From Symbiodinium natans (Eukaryota; Sar; Dinophyceae; Suessiales; Symbiodiniaceae): a stretch of 64,000 nt of DNA. Under the pieces are notes generated by a model that was given only the letters and a program-made list of their open reading frames with translations, did not search any database and was not told where the DNA came from. The stretch lies in contig CAJNDS010000524.1 of NCBI GenBank assembly GCA_905221605.1, positions 705,581-769,580 of the forward strand, in the 5' to 3' direction. Of the stretch, positions 41,230 to 50,882 are shown in pieces. How positions within the stretch are numbered: position 1 is the first letter of the stretch; each line of letters opens with the position of its first letter. The position numbers and the translations under genes are program-made.

Positions 41230-41585
41230 GGACTACATAGGGACCTGAGGACCTGTGACATCTACTGATCCTGGAACGCCCGGCACAAGACCCACGGGGT
41301 TTGCGCTGCACTCTGTTGAACCTGGGACGCCTGGCAATAGACCCACGGTGGTCCATGCTGCAATAAGGACCTGAGGACCTGTGGCATCTGCTGAACCTGG
41401 GACGCCTGGCACAAGACCCACAGTCTGTGCTGCAATAGGGACCTGACCTGATGAGAACCTGCGGCATCTGCTGAACCTGGGACGCCTGGCACAAGACCCA
41501 CGACGGTCTGTGCTGCAATAGGGACTGAGGACCTGCGGCATCTGCTGAACCTGGGACGCCTGACAAGTGAATTTCTGTGCACCTT
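41230..41585 (-). repeat. Minisatellite, unit about 75-80 bp
   Basis: GACCTGAGGACCTG-GGCATC, TGCTGAACCTGGGACGCCTG, GCACAAGACCCAC and TGTGCTGCAATAGGGACC recur about five times. It directly abuts a second, unrelated minisatellite at 41586. Confidence 0.8.
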
Positions 41586-42060
41586 GAGCCTGTGCATGTG
41601 CGGGCACATGCAAGGGCCTGTGGCGGCCTGTGCACCTTGAGTGCGTTGACACCTGCGAGCACGCCTGACCCGGAAGGGCCTGTGCACCTTGAGCCTGTGC
41701 CTTTGCAGGCACCTGTAAGGGCCTGTGCACCTTGAGCCTGTGCATATGGGGGCACCTGCAAGCACGCCTGACCCGATAGGGCCTGTGCACCTTGAGCCTG
41801 TGCATTTATTTGCAGGCACTTGCAAGCACGCCTGACCCGGCGGGGCCTGTGCACCTTGAGCCTGCGCGGGCACCTGCAAGCACGCCTGACCCGGAAGGGC
41901 TTGTGCACTTTGAGCCTGTGCATTTGCTGGCACCTGCAAGCACGCCTGACCCGGAAGGGCCTGTGCACCTTGAGCCTGTGCATGTGCGGGCACCTAGAGC
42001 CACGCCTGACCCGGACGGGCCTGGGCACCTCGAGCCTGTGCATATGCGGGCACCTGGCGG
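41586..42060 (-). repeat. Minisatellite, unit about 60 bp, about seven copies
   Basis: TGTGCACCTTGAGCCTGTGC, GGGCACCTGCAAGCACGCCT and GACCCGGAAGGGCC repeat in tandem. The 60-bp period keeps all frames open, giving an apparent 347-residue minus-strand ORF (42160-41117) of Arg/Cys/His-rich repeats. I regard that ORF as a by-product. Confidence 0.85.
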
Positions 42061-42593
42061 CAAGGCACGTACTAGCTAGGGGGCATGGCACCTGTACTGA
42101 GCGCACTTCACTGTTGCAAAGAGTTGATACGCTGCACGGGTGGGAGAGGCAGGCATACACAGTAATGACAATTATTCGAAGGCCTAACCTTTGCTGCGTT
42201 CACGCTCTTACTAGCAGACAAAGGCCAGCGCAATACACAAAGCACTTCCATGGCGTTCTCGCTCTTACTAACCAAGGGAAGCGCACAAACAGACAAACAC
42301 CCACCTTCCCCGTCCACGACGGCAAAATCAACACCCGCAACATTTAGTGCTCTCGGCCGGGTGGGCCTGACGAGTGCAGTTTGGGCCAGTCGAGAATGAT
42401 GCACGGCGTTCAATAGTAAACATTGATCTCAGACTGCGGCAAAAACATGCTCCTATCTTCACACGCACCGCAAAGTTAAACGGTTTGGTAAAAACAAATT
42501 CACACTTGCGACATAGTGCAGATACCTTACGCCGAAGCTATCCGTACTGCACATATGCGCAAGAAACTCAAAATACTGTGCTTGCTTGCAGAA

Positions 42594-42679
42594 GGGAACG
42601 GGCGTTCCCAACAGATGTTGGACTAAACAACTAGGTAGAACACATTTAAATTAGTTGGCAAGAGAGAACGGGCGTTCTC
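42594..42679. other. Two 16-bp hairpins with paired base change
   Basis: GGGAACGGGCGTTCCC at 42594-42609 and GAGAACGGGCGTTCTC at 42664-42679. Both are perfect 7-bp stems with a GG loop; the G/C pair of one is an A/T pair in the other. No gene is recognised in 42061-42741. Confidence 0.6.
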
Positions 42680-42741
42680 AACACCAACTTAACTGAGTGA
42701 CAGGACAACTGAGGGCTCAGTAGACACTTCCATTGTACAAC

Positions 42742-44223
42742 ATGCTTCTGTCATACGGGCCAAATTACATACCTGCGCCGCCCTATTCAGGTCGATTGAT
42801 GACTGCTATTCTTATTGGACTTCCACGACCTGGCCGGACGAGGACCGCTTTTCTGATGCCATATTCGCCTTGGCAGTTGCACCAGAGTCTTTCGCATTGG
42901 TATGATGCCACTTACACGCAGTGCTGTGCAACTTGTGTGTTCAGAGCGATGATTCATGCAGATATGCTCTTGGAACATGACGCAACTTTGCATAACCAGT
43001 ACTGTGCAATATCAACCATTCGTTTTGCATCCAAAAGGGATACACATCCTATGGTACAACATCGCTGGCATTCGACAAGTCCTCACAACTGCAACTGGTA
43101 TATATTTTCCATGATGGATCGTCGCACTGGCCGGAGCCCGCTTCGAAGACCTGGACTGAGGGCCGCCACCTCTGCAGCTCGGGTACGTAGCCCACTTCCA
43201 AGACAAGGACGGCAACCGCTGCAAAGACAATATCCACACGGCAGGCCACCTCTACCCCGGAATCGACCTGAGACCTGGACTTCAGAGTTACAGACTGGAG
43301 CAGATGATGCTATGGCAGATTCCTCATCAAGTATTTCGCAATCTCCGTCCCCCAGGCACATTCCCTGTCGATTCCGGGCTACTACTGCGGCTGTGGAAAC
43401 AGTGGAAAGTTCCCCTTCGTCTACGCCCACGATCCTCCACGTATGTCAGGATGAATATTCGCCACACGATGATGGTCCTATAGTGGAACGCGACCCCTAT
43501 CAGGAGCCACAGATAACTCTTCGAGATGCTAAAGGACGAGCACCTTCCGAACCTGACACCAACGATGAGAGGGAACCGGCAGATTCGAGCTTTGCGCTTC
43601 ACCTTCAGACGAGGTACCGGGCCCACGGCTCTACAAGTGCTCCTTCTACTGCCTCTACCGGGCAGCCTGGAAGCTCACTTCAACCAACCTTGGCAGACCG
43701 GGAACTTGAAGAACGCCGGCAGGCTGGGATAACCGTGATGCTCCAGCACAGGAAGGCCAAGCGGGCTGCAGTGGTGAAGAAGAAGGCTTCTCTCGCGCCA
43801 GACACGGCGACTGCCACTCCATCCGCTAAGAAGGTCGTCAAGAAGAAGAAGAAGATCTCCAAGAAAGGCTCAGCAGCGGCATCCTCGTCTGCCCCCAAGA
43901 AAGCAGGACCGGAGATACAGGGCTGCAAGGAATGCAGGGTGGATGGTATGATTGACAAGGTCCACGAGCTACAGACCATGCGAGAGACGGCAACACAACG
44001 GCGCAAGGACAGGCTGGCCAAAGCTCGACAGGAACTCCAGAAGAAGGAGGAGAGGGATGCGGAGGCCGACAAGACCATGCCTGCTCCGGACGAAGTTCCC
44101 GGCCCAGCCTCGGCAGCTTCAACATCGGTACCCTGTGTTGTGTCGGAAGTGGTAGCGCATGTCGAGTCAACGAGTCCATCCGCAGTTCCAGAGATGCCGG
44201 TTCGAGTTGACGTTGCGCACTGA
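42742..44223 (+). CDS. Unidentified, largely disordered Lys/Ser-rich protein
   Basis: About 493 codons from ATG 42742. The N-terminal 130 residues are rich in His, Tyr and Cys. Residues about 130-290 are Arg/Pro/Ser-rich. A lysine cluster (KKVVKKKKKISKKG) and a heptad-like charged helix follow (RETATQRRKDRLAKARQELQ, then KKEERDAEAD). The C-terminus is Pro/Ser/Val-rich. One CKEC pair lies before the helix. There is no domain I recognise, and no catalytic motif. It could be a host nuclear or RNA-binding protein, or the first ORF of a retroelement; downstream genes are not obviously linked. Confidence 0.45.
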   Translation: MLLSYGPNYIPAPPYSGRLMTAILIGLPRPGRTRTAFLMPYSPWQLHQSLSHWYDATYTQCCATCVFRAMIHADMLLEHDATLHNQYCAISTIRFASKRDTHPMVQHRWHSTSPHNCNWYIFSMMDRRTGRSPLRRPGLRAATSAARVRSPLPRQGRQPLQRQYPHGRPPLPRNRPETWTSELQTGADDAMADSSSSISQSPSPRHIPCRFRATTAAVETVESSPSSTPTILHVCQDEYSPHDDGPIVERDPYQEPQITLRDAKGRAPSEPDTNDEREPADSSFALHLQTRYRAHGSTSAPSTASTGQPGSSLQPTLADRELEERRQAGITVMLQHRKAKRAAVVKKKASLAPDTATATPSAKKVVKKKKKISKKGSAAASSSAPKKAGPEIQGCKECRVDGMIDKVHELQTMRETATQRRKDRLAKARQELQKKEERDAEADKTMPAPDEVPGPASAASTSVPCVVSEVVAHVESTSPSAVPEMPVRVDVAH

Positions 44224-44402
44224 ATCCCAGGGAGCTGCCCTGACCGAGATGGACACTGACGCAGAGCTGGTATCACATGTTGTTGCTCCTGATCTTGGAA
44301 CCACAGTAGCAGATGCAGTGCAGACTACAATGCTCATGCAGTCGAAGACTGAGCATACAGAGGTATCCAGCGCATCTTCCGCCCAGCAGGAAAAGTATAT
44401 GG

Positions 44403-45552
44403 TGGGGTGTTGTTCCGACAAATGGAAACACCCCATCGCTGGAATGACTCAGATGTGGAATGACCACAGTTCTGGATCTGCACCGTGGTGGAAACCAAGA
44501 TTTAATATTGTTGTGAATGGAAATTTCTCAAAGATTCGGTTGGAAACTGGACAACACTGGAACCTGGTTGAATCCAGTCAGAAAGCGACCCTTGAAAGCG
44601 TGTTGGAACCTTTCTTTTCAAGTTGTTTCCTGTCGTGCTCCAGTTGTGCCTCAAATTCTGTTGTTAAGTTTCTGTCGCTGTCTTTCAAATCTCAAACTGT
44701 GCCTTCACTTGACTTGGTCAAGGCCGAGTTCTGTTCCGCCTGCTCCACAGACGCGGGTTAAAATTTGTTTCTCCGGTAAGACTGGGTTAAGCCCTCTGGG
44801 TGAAATTGGGTGGAATCTGGGTTGTGTTTTTGAGTGTTTTTGCAACATGAAGTCGAGCAGTCGAGAAGAGGACTGTTGGAGTCAGAAAAAAGAGAGAGCA
44901 GCTTGGGGAAACAAGGGTTGCGAAAAGAAAGCAAGCCGTCACCATTCTGGCAACCGCGAGAGCGATCGAGGGCTCAAAGGGTGCTCTTGGGGCAGCGAAA
45001 TTATCAAGAAGGCGAGCAGCAAGACGATGGAGTTGAGCCAGCAGTCGAGAAGAGGGTCAATGGAATCAAAAGAAAACAAGAGAAGCTTAAAGAGAGGCAA
45101 GAATTTGCCAAAACGAAAGGCAACTGGCACCGTTCCGACAGCAAGCAGGAGTTGGTGATGGAGGAGGGAAGCTGGAGGGCTCAGGGAAGAACATCTAACT
45201 GTCGACTGAAGGGGCTCAGAGGTGCTTATTGGAGCAAGTCGAAGTCGAAGACGATGGAGCCGAGCAGCAGCCGAGAAGAAGGGCCAATGAAATCAGAAAA
45301 TGAACGAGAGACGCTTAGGGCGAAGCTCAAAGAGGCAAGAAATGCCTGGGGTGTTGTTCCGACAAATGGAAACACCCCATCGCTGGAATGACTCAGATGT
45401 GGAATGACCACAGTTCTGGATCTGCACCGTGGTGGAAACCAAGATTTAATATTGTTGTGAATGGAAATTTCTCAAAGATTCGGTTGGAAACTGGACAACA
45501 CTGGAACCTGGTTGAATCCAGTCAAGAAAGCGACTCTTGAAAGCTTGTTGGA
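44403..45552 (+). repeat. 178-bp exact direct repeat flanking a tandem-repeat core
   Basis: 44403-44580 equals 45347-45524 (offset 944). After a one-base difference the match continues with a few changes to about 44607/45552. Each copy begins with a hairpin, GGGGTGTT...AACACCCC. Between them, about 44850-45340 holds two to three diverged copies of a roughly 200-bp repeat (GTCGAGAAGAGG, AATGGAATCAAAAGA, GCAAGAATTTGCC words). The right copy ends about 95 bp before the transposase gene. Confidence 0.8.
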
Positions 45553-45645
45553 CTTGCAGAGGGAACTGATACGTGTCACTCGGCTCAAAGTCTTTTTGAA
45601 AGTTCGGGGGCTTCGCATCCAGACTTCCAGCATCTTCCACGTGCC

Positions 45646-47356
45646 ATGGACGGCGAGTTCCTGACGGCGGATGAGGCGTCAAACAAGTTGTGGCCTTCTA
45701 GCCGCCAGGCGTTGTGGTTCTTACTTTGGTGGAATTTGCTTGTCTTGCCGTTGCATTGCCCAGCAGGGCATGAGTGGAAGTCCTTCAACAGCAACTCCGA
45801 GAAGGGCAACTCATACTTGCACTGCACAGTGCGCGTTCCGAATCCAGACTACGACAGTGAGGATGAGGACGAGGAGGTTCCAGCGAAGAAGCTGTGCAAC
45901 AAGAAGCTCACCTGGCGTCGTCCAGGAACGCTTCCAAAGTACCTAGCGAACAACTACATACCTGCGCAATATCTTGCTTCTTTGTACTGGTTCGCGTCAG
46001 ACGCACCCTACAGAACTGCTCGAAAGCAGGCAAAGGTCAGTTCGAAGAACTGGGCTGGGTTTTTAGCACGTGTTAAGCATTTTGTGGCTGTGTGTCGCTC
46101 GTTTGAATCCTGCTCAGCTCGGCGGCGAAGGCAAAATCGTGTGCATTGACGAGACGTTTCTCACGAAGAAGAAGCGTTGCAAAGGTGGTTTCCGAGGCCG
46201 CCCAACGGCTGGAACCAAAAAGTGTGTGCTTGGCATGCTCGAGTTGGACTTTGAAACTCGACGAGCCACAGGGCATTGCCTTCTTTTGGAGATTCCGGAC
46301 AGGAGTGCTCGCACCTTGAAGCTTTTCATTCGAAGACATGTTGTTGCTGGCAGTTTGATTTTTACAGACAGCTTCAAGAGTTCTGCTTGGTTGTCGAAGC
46401 CAGACTCTGGCTTTGTGCATCGCTGCGTGAATCACAAACGCCGTGAGTTTTCCAAAACAGAAACAATTTTTGGAAAGGAAGTTGTGGTGTCAACGAACGC
46501 AGCTGAAGGGCTTTTCGGCCGCTTGAAGGCCTTTTTGCGAGCCAAAGGCGCCAAGAAGGTGAGTCGAGACAGCTACGGCGGTCTTCTGTCAGAGTTTTTG
46601 TGGACTGCAAGCTGTTCACCACGCCAAGTGGATCCCTTTGCGGATTTGCTTGATCAGATAAAGTTTTGGCAGGACCAACACCGTGAGAAAGAAAATCATG
46701 CTACGTCTTTAAAGGATTCAATTCCGGAGGAGGTGCTCGAGGACTTCCTCAGTGTGTGCGAAGCACCCGCGCCTGCGAGTCCGCCAGGTGAGGCTCCTGT
46801 GCCCGAGGCTCCCGAGGCAGCCCCAGAAGACCTTTCGGTTGAATCTCCATCTGACGTTTTGTCCCCGTCCGAGACAGCTCCAGAAGAGCCTTTAGCGCAT
46901 GTTCAGCAAGCTTCTGATCAGGCCTCTTTTCCTTTACCCCTTTCCGAAGCTTGCGACAGTGACAGCAGCGATGTGGAACTTGTCTTGGTTCGACCTGCAA
47001 AGCGGGCCCGTGCTACTGTCAAACTTGAGAATGTGCTGCAAAATGTCCTGGGGGTGAAGACAGAACCCGCTGCGAAGCAGTCGCAGGTGGTGAAACAAGA
47101 GCCGGCGAAGAAGCTCTGCCCCCATGATCGTGAGCCACCGAGGAAATTTTGCCCCCAAGGTCACGACCTCATGTTAAAACCGTTGGGCACGTCGACCTCC
47201 TCAAAGCGGGTTGGTCGGAGGGAAATCCCTCTCGTTCATTGGGACAGGGTGTCCTGTGACTTATGCGGGAGTGTCAAGGAGCAGGATCACACATGGAGAT
47301 GTGACACCTGCGATTGGGATGTATGCCTAGAGTGTGCATCCCTTGGGCTTTGCTGA
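45646..47356 (+). pseudogene. Merlin/IS1595 (ISXO2-like) transposase with extra C-terminal zinc finger, one frameshift
   Basis: ATG 45646 opens an N-terminal part with CPAGHEWKSF...LHC and YRTARKQAKVSSKNWAGFLA. The catalytic part continues in another frame from about 46100: NPAQLGGEGKIVCIDETFL (first Asp), then GSLIFTDSFKSSAW (second Asp), VNHKRREFSKTE, and STNAAEGLFGRLKAFLRAKG (third acidic/Asn position). This order fits the IS1595/Merlin DDE family that moves DNA by cut-and-paste. An acidic Pro/Glu linker and a Cys module follow (CPQGHDL, CDLCGS, WRCDTCDWDVCLECASLGLC), similar to the finger of the ORF at 10.4-11.6 kb. The frame break near 46085-46115 makes it inactive unless spliced: a GTCAGT donor at 46036 and CTCAG acceptor at 46117 are in phase, but family sequence favours a frameshift. 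Confidence 0.8.
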
Positions 47357-47559
47357 GACCTGTTTGCGAAGCATGGCTTCTGTCAATTACAGGAGGTGAA
47401 ATTGTTGTGGTGCCAATGCTGCCTAGAATGAAGGATGCTTTGCAGGGCAGTCTGATCTGTTTCCCCTGCCGAACAGTCTTCAGTATCTGAACGAGTTGAC
47501 GTGTTTGCAGCCAGGGTCGTTCATTCTCTTTGTATAGTTTGAGAAGAGAAGCTGGCGCA

Positions 47560-47917
47560 ACAACAGTTTTGATGCTGCGAGGAGAGATTGAAAGCAGTGT
47601 CTGCTGGTGTCACTTTTGTCATCCAAAGTTGCCCGTGCAGACAAACAACATGTTGCATTTTGGAGCAGAGCGGTTGATGATATGCCGGCTGGGTTCATCT
47701 GGTGGTGCCTCTAAATCTCCTAAACCTGAAAGAGCAGAACAGTTTTGGGGTATGCTGGCCGAGATATGGAAAATGTTGTTGCTTCTTGTCGTCCTAAACC
47801 TCAAAAAAGCATGTTGTATCAAAACTTGCAGTTGCGGCAATGCGGTTTGACAGTGTTGTGGTGAGCAGAGCGGTTTTGACGGTTTTTGTGGTATGCTGGC
47901 TGAATTTCAAAGAGTAG
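47560..47917 (+). repeat. Diverged satellite monomers left of the LINE
   Basis: Words TGTCTGCTGGTGT, TCCTAAACCTGAAAGAGCAG, GTTGTATCAAAACTTGCAGT and GGTTTTGACGGTTTTTGTGG with TATGCTGGCTGAATTT match the satellite at 50883-53660. About two and a half monomers, more diverged than the core array. Confidence 0.75.
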
Positions 47918-50882
47918 TGTCCCGTTAGAGAGAAAGAAATGAAAAGAAAGGAAGAGAAAAAATCACAGGCAAGTAAGGATAGAACTACCACATACACACA
48001 TTTTCGGAACGCCCCGGACTTCGAAAATGCTGGTGTTGCAATTGTTATCAAAGGTACGCTGGTAGATTCATTAAAAGACGTTAAACAGATCAACGGTAGA
48101 ATGATGAAAGCTACTTTCGCCGCTTCTGGCTCAGACATCTCTTTTTTTGCTATCTATGCACCACATAGCGCACATGCCGGTGAAGAAAAAGAAAACTTTT
48201 ATGATTTATTATCAGATGAGATCCTGCAAACTAAGGGAACTTATTATGTAGGTGGTGATTTCAATGCCAGGTTGCACTATGTCCGCAATGTAGACAAAGA
48301 CGTTTGCGGTCCACACATACTGGGAAGAGGAATGGCGTATTTGGATGGAATGAGCGAAACTACCAAAGAAAGCAGAGCGCTATTTTTAGGTTTTTGCAAA
48401 ATTCATGCATTGAAAATAATGAACACACAATTCCGGAAACCGCCTGAAAAATTACTGACATACAAAGAAAAGTGTGCACAGCAAGAAGACAATTTGGACA
48501 TAGGACCCCCATACGATGCACACAAATATGCTCAATTAGATTATTGGTTGGCAGGAGACGCGTGGAGATCAACGATTAAAGATGCACAAAGCCGAAAGGA
48601 CATTTTCTACGATTCTGACCATTTTGTGCTAGAGTGCCGGATCATGATCAAAGGACTATACCACAAAACACATAACAAAGAAAGAACTGTACGTTTTTAC
48701 AAGCCCAATGTGGAAAGATGGAAAAATTACAACATGCATATTCAGCATGCAATAAAACGTGACTCACTTTGCTTACAATCATTTTCTGCACTGCTACAAG
48801 AAGCAGCTGATAAACATCTAGAAAAAATCCCTCATGACAAGAAAAAATCATACATTAGTAGGGGGACTTGGGCAAAAATTGAGAAACGAAACCTAGGAAG
48901 AAGACACGGTATGACTTCTGCTGAACTAAAACAACTAAATAACGACATTGCAAAATCGGCTAACATGGATAAACAAGCCTCTCTGATGGAGAAGTTTAAT
49001 GAAAACCCTATGGACCCAAACAAAAAAGGATTATGGAAAGCAGTTCGGAGTTTGAAGAGAAAGTTCACACCGCAATATGTTAAAATGAAAAACAAACATG
49101 GCAAACACGTTCCGTTGATCCTTCGCGCAGAAACTGTTGCAAGTTATTTGGAAGAAGAACATTGGAAAAATGATGTTAACGGACAGCCATGCAGGACAAA
49201 AATTGTTGACAACAATTTTGCTGATGAGTCGCCTTTCGTTATTTCAGAATTGAACGACGCCTTACAAGCAGCAAAATATCATAAACAACCTGGACCTGAT
49301 GGGATCATCATAGAGCTCTTGAAGTGGCTCGATGCGCCAAATAGAGATATCCTACTTCTTTTAATCAATAGCTGGTGGTCTAACAAGACCGCACCCGAAG
49401 AACTATTCTTGGCGCGGGTCGCTCCAATCTTCAAGAAAGGAGATACAGATGTTGCTTCTAATTATAGGCCTATATCTCTATTAAATAGCATCTACAAGGT
49501 GTATATGATGATGATCAGGACCAGAATGCAAAATTCGATCGAGCACCTTTTAACAAGGACGCAGTACGGTTTCCGACCGAGCAAGTCCACTTCACATGCC
49601 ATCTACCTTATCAGACGTATACAGGACTTTGCAGAGTCGAAAGCCGCTAAGCTAAGCATCGCATTACTAGACTGGGAGAAGGCTTTCGATAAGATTCAAC
49701 ATGATAAGCTGTTGGTTGCTTTATCTAGACTTGGTTTCAGCCAGCATTACATAGACGTTATTGCGGATTGTTATCGAAAGCCGACATTCTATGTGAAGGA
49801 CGATTTCGCTACTTCAACAATAAAAGAGCAAAAAAGCGGCATACGGCAAGGATGCCCGTTGAGCCCTTTCTTGTTCACATTGGTTATGTCGTGCATTGAT
49901 TCTGATATTCAATCCTCCATCACTGGTCACGTAGCCAATAATAGAGTTCCGGGTCTGGATTTTGACATGGTTTACTATGCTGATGACACGATTGTGTTTT
50001 CCCAGAGCAACAGAGGTCTCAACGAACTTTTGTGTCTCACCGAGAGGATTTCACAACAATACGGACTCCATTTGAACAGAGACAAGTGCGTCGCAATACC
50101 CATGAATAATGATGGTTCCATTCATTTTCAAGATGGCACGCCCTTAGCCACAGAATTCGAAGCTACGTATCTTGGCAATGAAATTAACAGGGAGGTCAAT
50201 ATTCGTCATGAAATCTCGAACAAGCTACAAGAGGTAAGACGCACTTGGATCAAATTAACCCCTTATTGGAAAGCAACCCATGCTAGCAAGAGGTGGAAAC
50301 TAATAGTATATGATGCCATTATCCGCAGCAAACTACTCTACGGGCTAGAAACTTTTCACTTAACCAATGCTATGGCAAAGAAGCTCAATGCGTTCCAAAT
50401 GAGGGGCATTCGCAAGATTTTAAACAAAGCTCACACCTATATAGACCGTACAAATACTAATGCAAAGCTTCTGGAAGAAGCAAGTATGATAGCATTTCCA
50501 AGCCGGGACGACCAACGAAAGATACTACTATTTAGTGAGTTCCATAATTTACGACGGGCTAAGCTTTTAGGTCATATACTTCGTAGTACAGATTCAGATC
50601 CTTTAAGACAGGTATCGTTTATGCCCAGCAGTGCCACTAGAATCGAGTATGGCAAAAAGCGAGTTGGGAAGCCCCGGCAAACTTGGATACACCATGCAAA
50701 GAAGTTTGTGTGGGAAGAGACGCTTGGCAGAATATCTTATGAAGAAACCCCGGTACAAGATAATCTCATCTATAATGCAGGTTTGCAAAGACAGTTCTAA
50801 AGCGTCTGCAGAGGGTAAGCCTCCTTTTTGCTGCGCCAACGCCGTGTCTTGAAGTTGACGTACAGTCGATTCACGGTATTGG
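47918..50882 (+). mobile_element. 5'-truncated, AT-rich LINE inserted in the satellite
   Basis: Satellite sequence stops near 47917 and resumes near 50883. AGTGTC stands at both borders (AGTAGTGTCC left, AAAAGTGTCTGCC right), a possible short target duplication. The ORF lacks the N-terminal end of the endonuclease, as expected from incomplete reverse transcription. Base composition is visibly richer in A/T than the flanking satellite and than every other gene in the window. No A-tail is seen at the 3' end. Confidence 0.75.
47939..50800 (+). CDS. LINE ORF: apurinic endonuclease (N-terminally truncated) and reverse transcriptase
   Basis: 953 residues, no interruption. Endonuclease: GVAIVIKGTL (32-41), FFAIYAPHSAH (69-79), YYVGGDFNARL (102-112, catalytic Asp-Asn), YAQLDYWLAG (197-206) and YDSDHFVLEC (224-233, Asp-His). 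The first 60-80 residues normal for this fold are missing. RT: KQPGPDGI (449-456), VAPIFKKGDTD and NYRPISLLNSIYK (494-520), GFRPSKST (544-551), ALLDWEKAFDKIQ (575-587, catalytic Asp), SGIRQGCPLSPFLF (633-646) and MVYYADDTIVFSQ (677-689). A long C-terminal helical part follows, ending KRVGKPRQTWIHH. It nicks target DNA and primes reverse transcription there. Codons end mostly in A/T, unlike the minus-strand LINE at 58-62 kb. Confidence 0.92.
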   Translation: MKRKEEKKSQASKDRTTTYTHFRNAPDFENAGVAIVIKGTLVDSLKDVKQINGRMMKATFAASGSDISFFAIYAPHSAHAGEEKENFYDLLSDEILQTKGTYYVGGDFNARLHYVRNVDKDVCGPHILGRGMAYLDGMSETTKESRALFLGFCKIHALKIMNTQFRKPPEKLLTYKEKCAQQEDNLDIGPPYDAHKYAQLDYWLAGDAWRSTIKDAQSRKDIFYDSDHFVLECRIMIKGLYHKTHNKERTVRFYKPNVERWKNYNMHIQHAIKRDSLCLQSFSALLQEAADKHLEKIPHDKKKSYISRGTWAKIEKRNLGRRHGMTSAELKQLNNDIAKSANMDKQASLMEKFNENPMDPNKKGLWKAVRSLKRKFTPQYVKMKNKHGKHVPLILRAETVASYLEEEHWKNDVNGQPCRTKIVDNNFADESPFVISELNDALQAAKYHKQPGPDGIIIELLKWLDAPNRDILLLLINSWWSNKTAPEELFLARVAPIFKKGDTDVASNYRPISLLNSIYKVYMMMIRTRMQNSIEHLLTRTQYGFRPSKSTSHAIYLIRRIQDFAESKAAKLSIALLDWEKAFDKIQHDKLLVALSRLGFSQHYIDVIADCYRKPTFYVKDDFATSTIKEQKSGIRQGCPLSPFLFTLVMSCIDSDIQSSITGHVANNRVPGLDFDMVYYADDTIVFSQSNRGLNELLCLTERISQQYGLHLNRDKCVAIPMNNDGSIHFQDGTPLATEFEATYLGNEINREVNIRHEISNKLQEVRRTWIKLTPYWKATHASKRWKLIVYDAIIRSKLLYGLETFHLTNAMAKKLNAFQMRGIRKILNKAHTYIDRTNTNAKLLEEASMIAFPSRDDQRKILLFSEFHNLRRAKLLGHILRSTDSDPLRQVSFMPSSATRIEYGKKRVGKPRQTWIHHAKKFVWEETLGRISYEETPVQDNLIYNAGLQRQF

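Noticed and set aside
41117-42160. 347-residue minus-strand ORF of Arg/Cys/His repeats
   Set aside because: The 60-bp period is a multiple of three, so all frames stay open. Neighbouring frames are equally long.
46036-46117. 82-bp intron in the Merlin-type transposase
   Set aside because: GTCAGT and CTCAG are in phase, but the family text expected just before the first catalytic Asp (NPAQLGGEGK) would be cut out, and the acceptor lacks the following G. A frameshift is the better reading.
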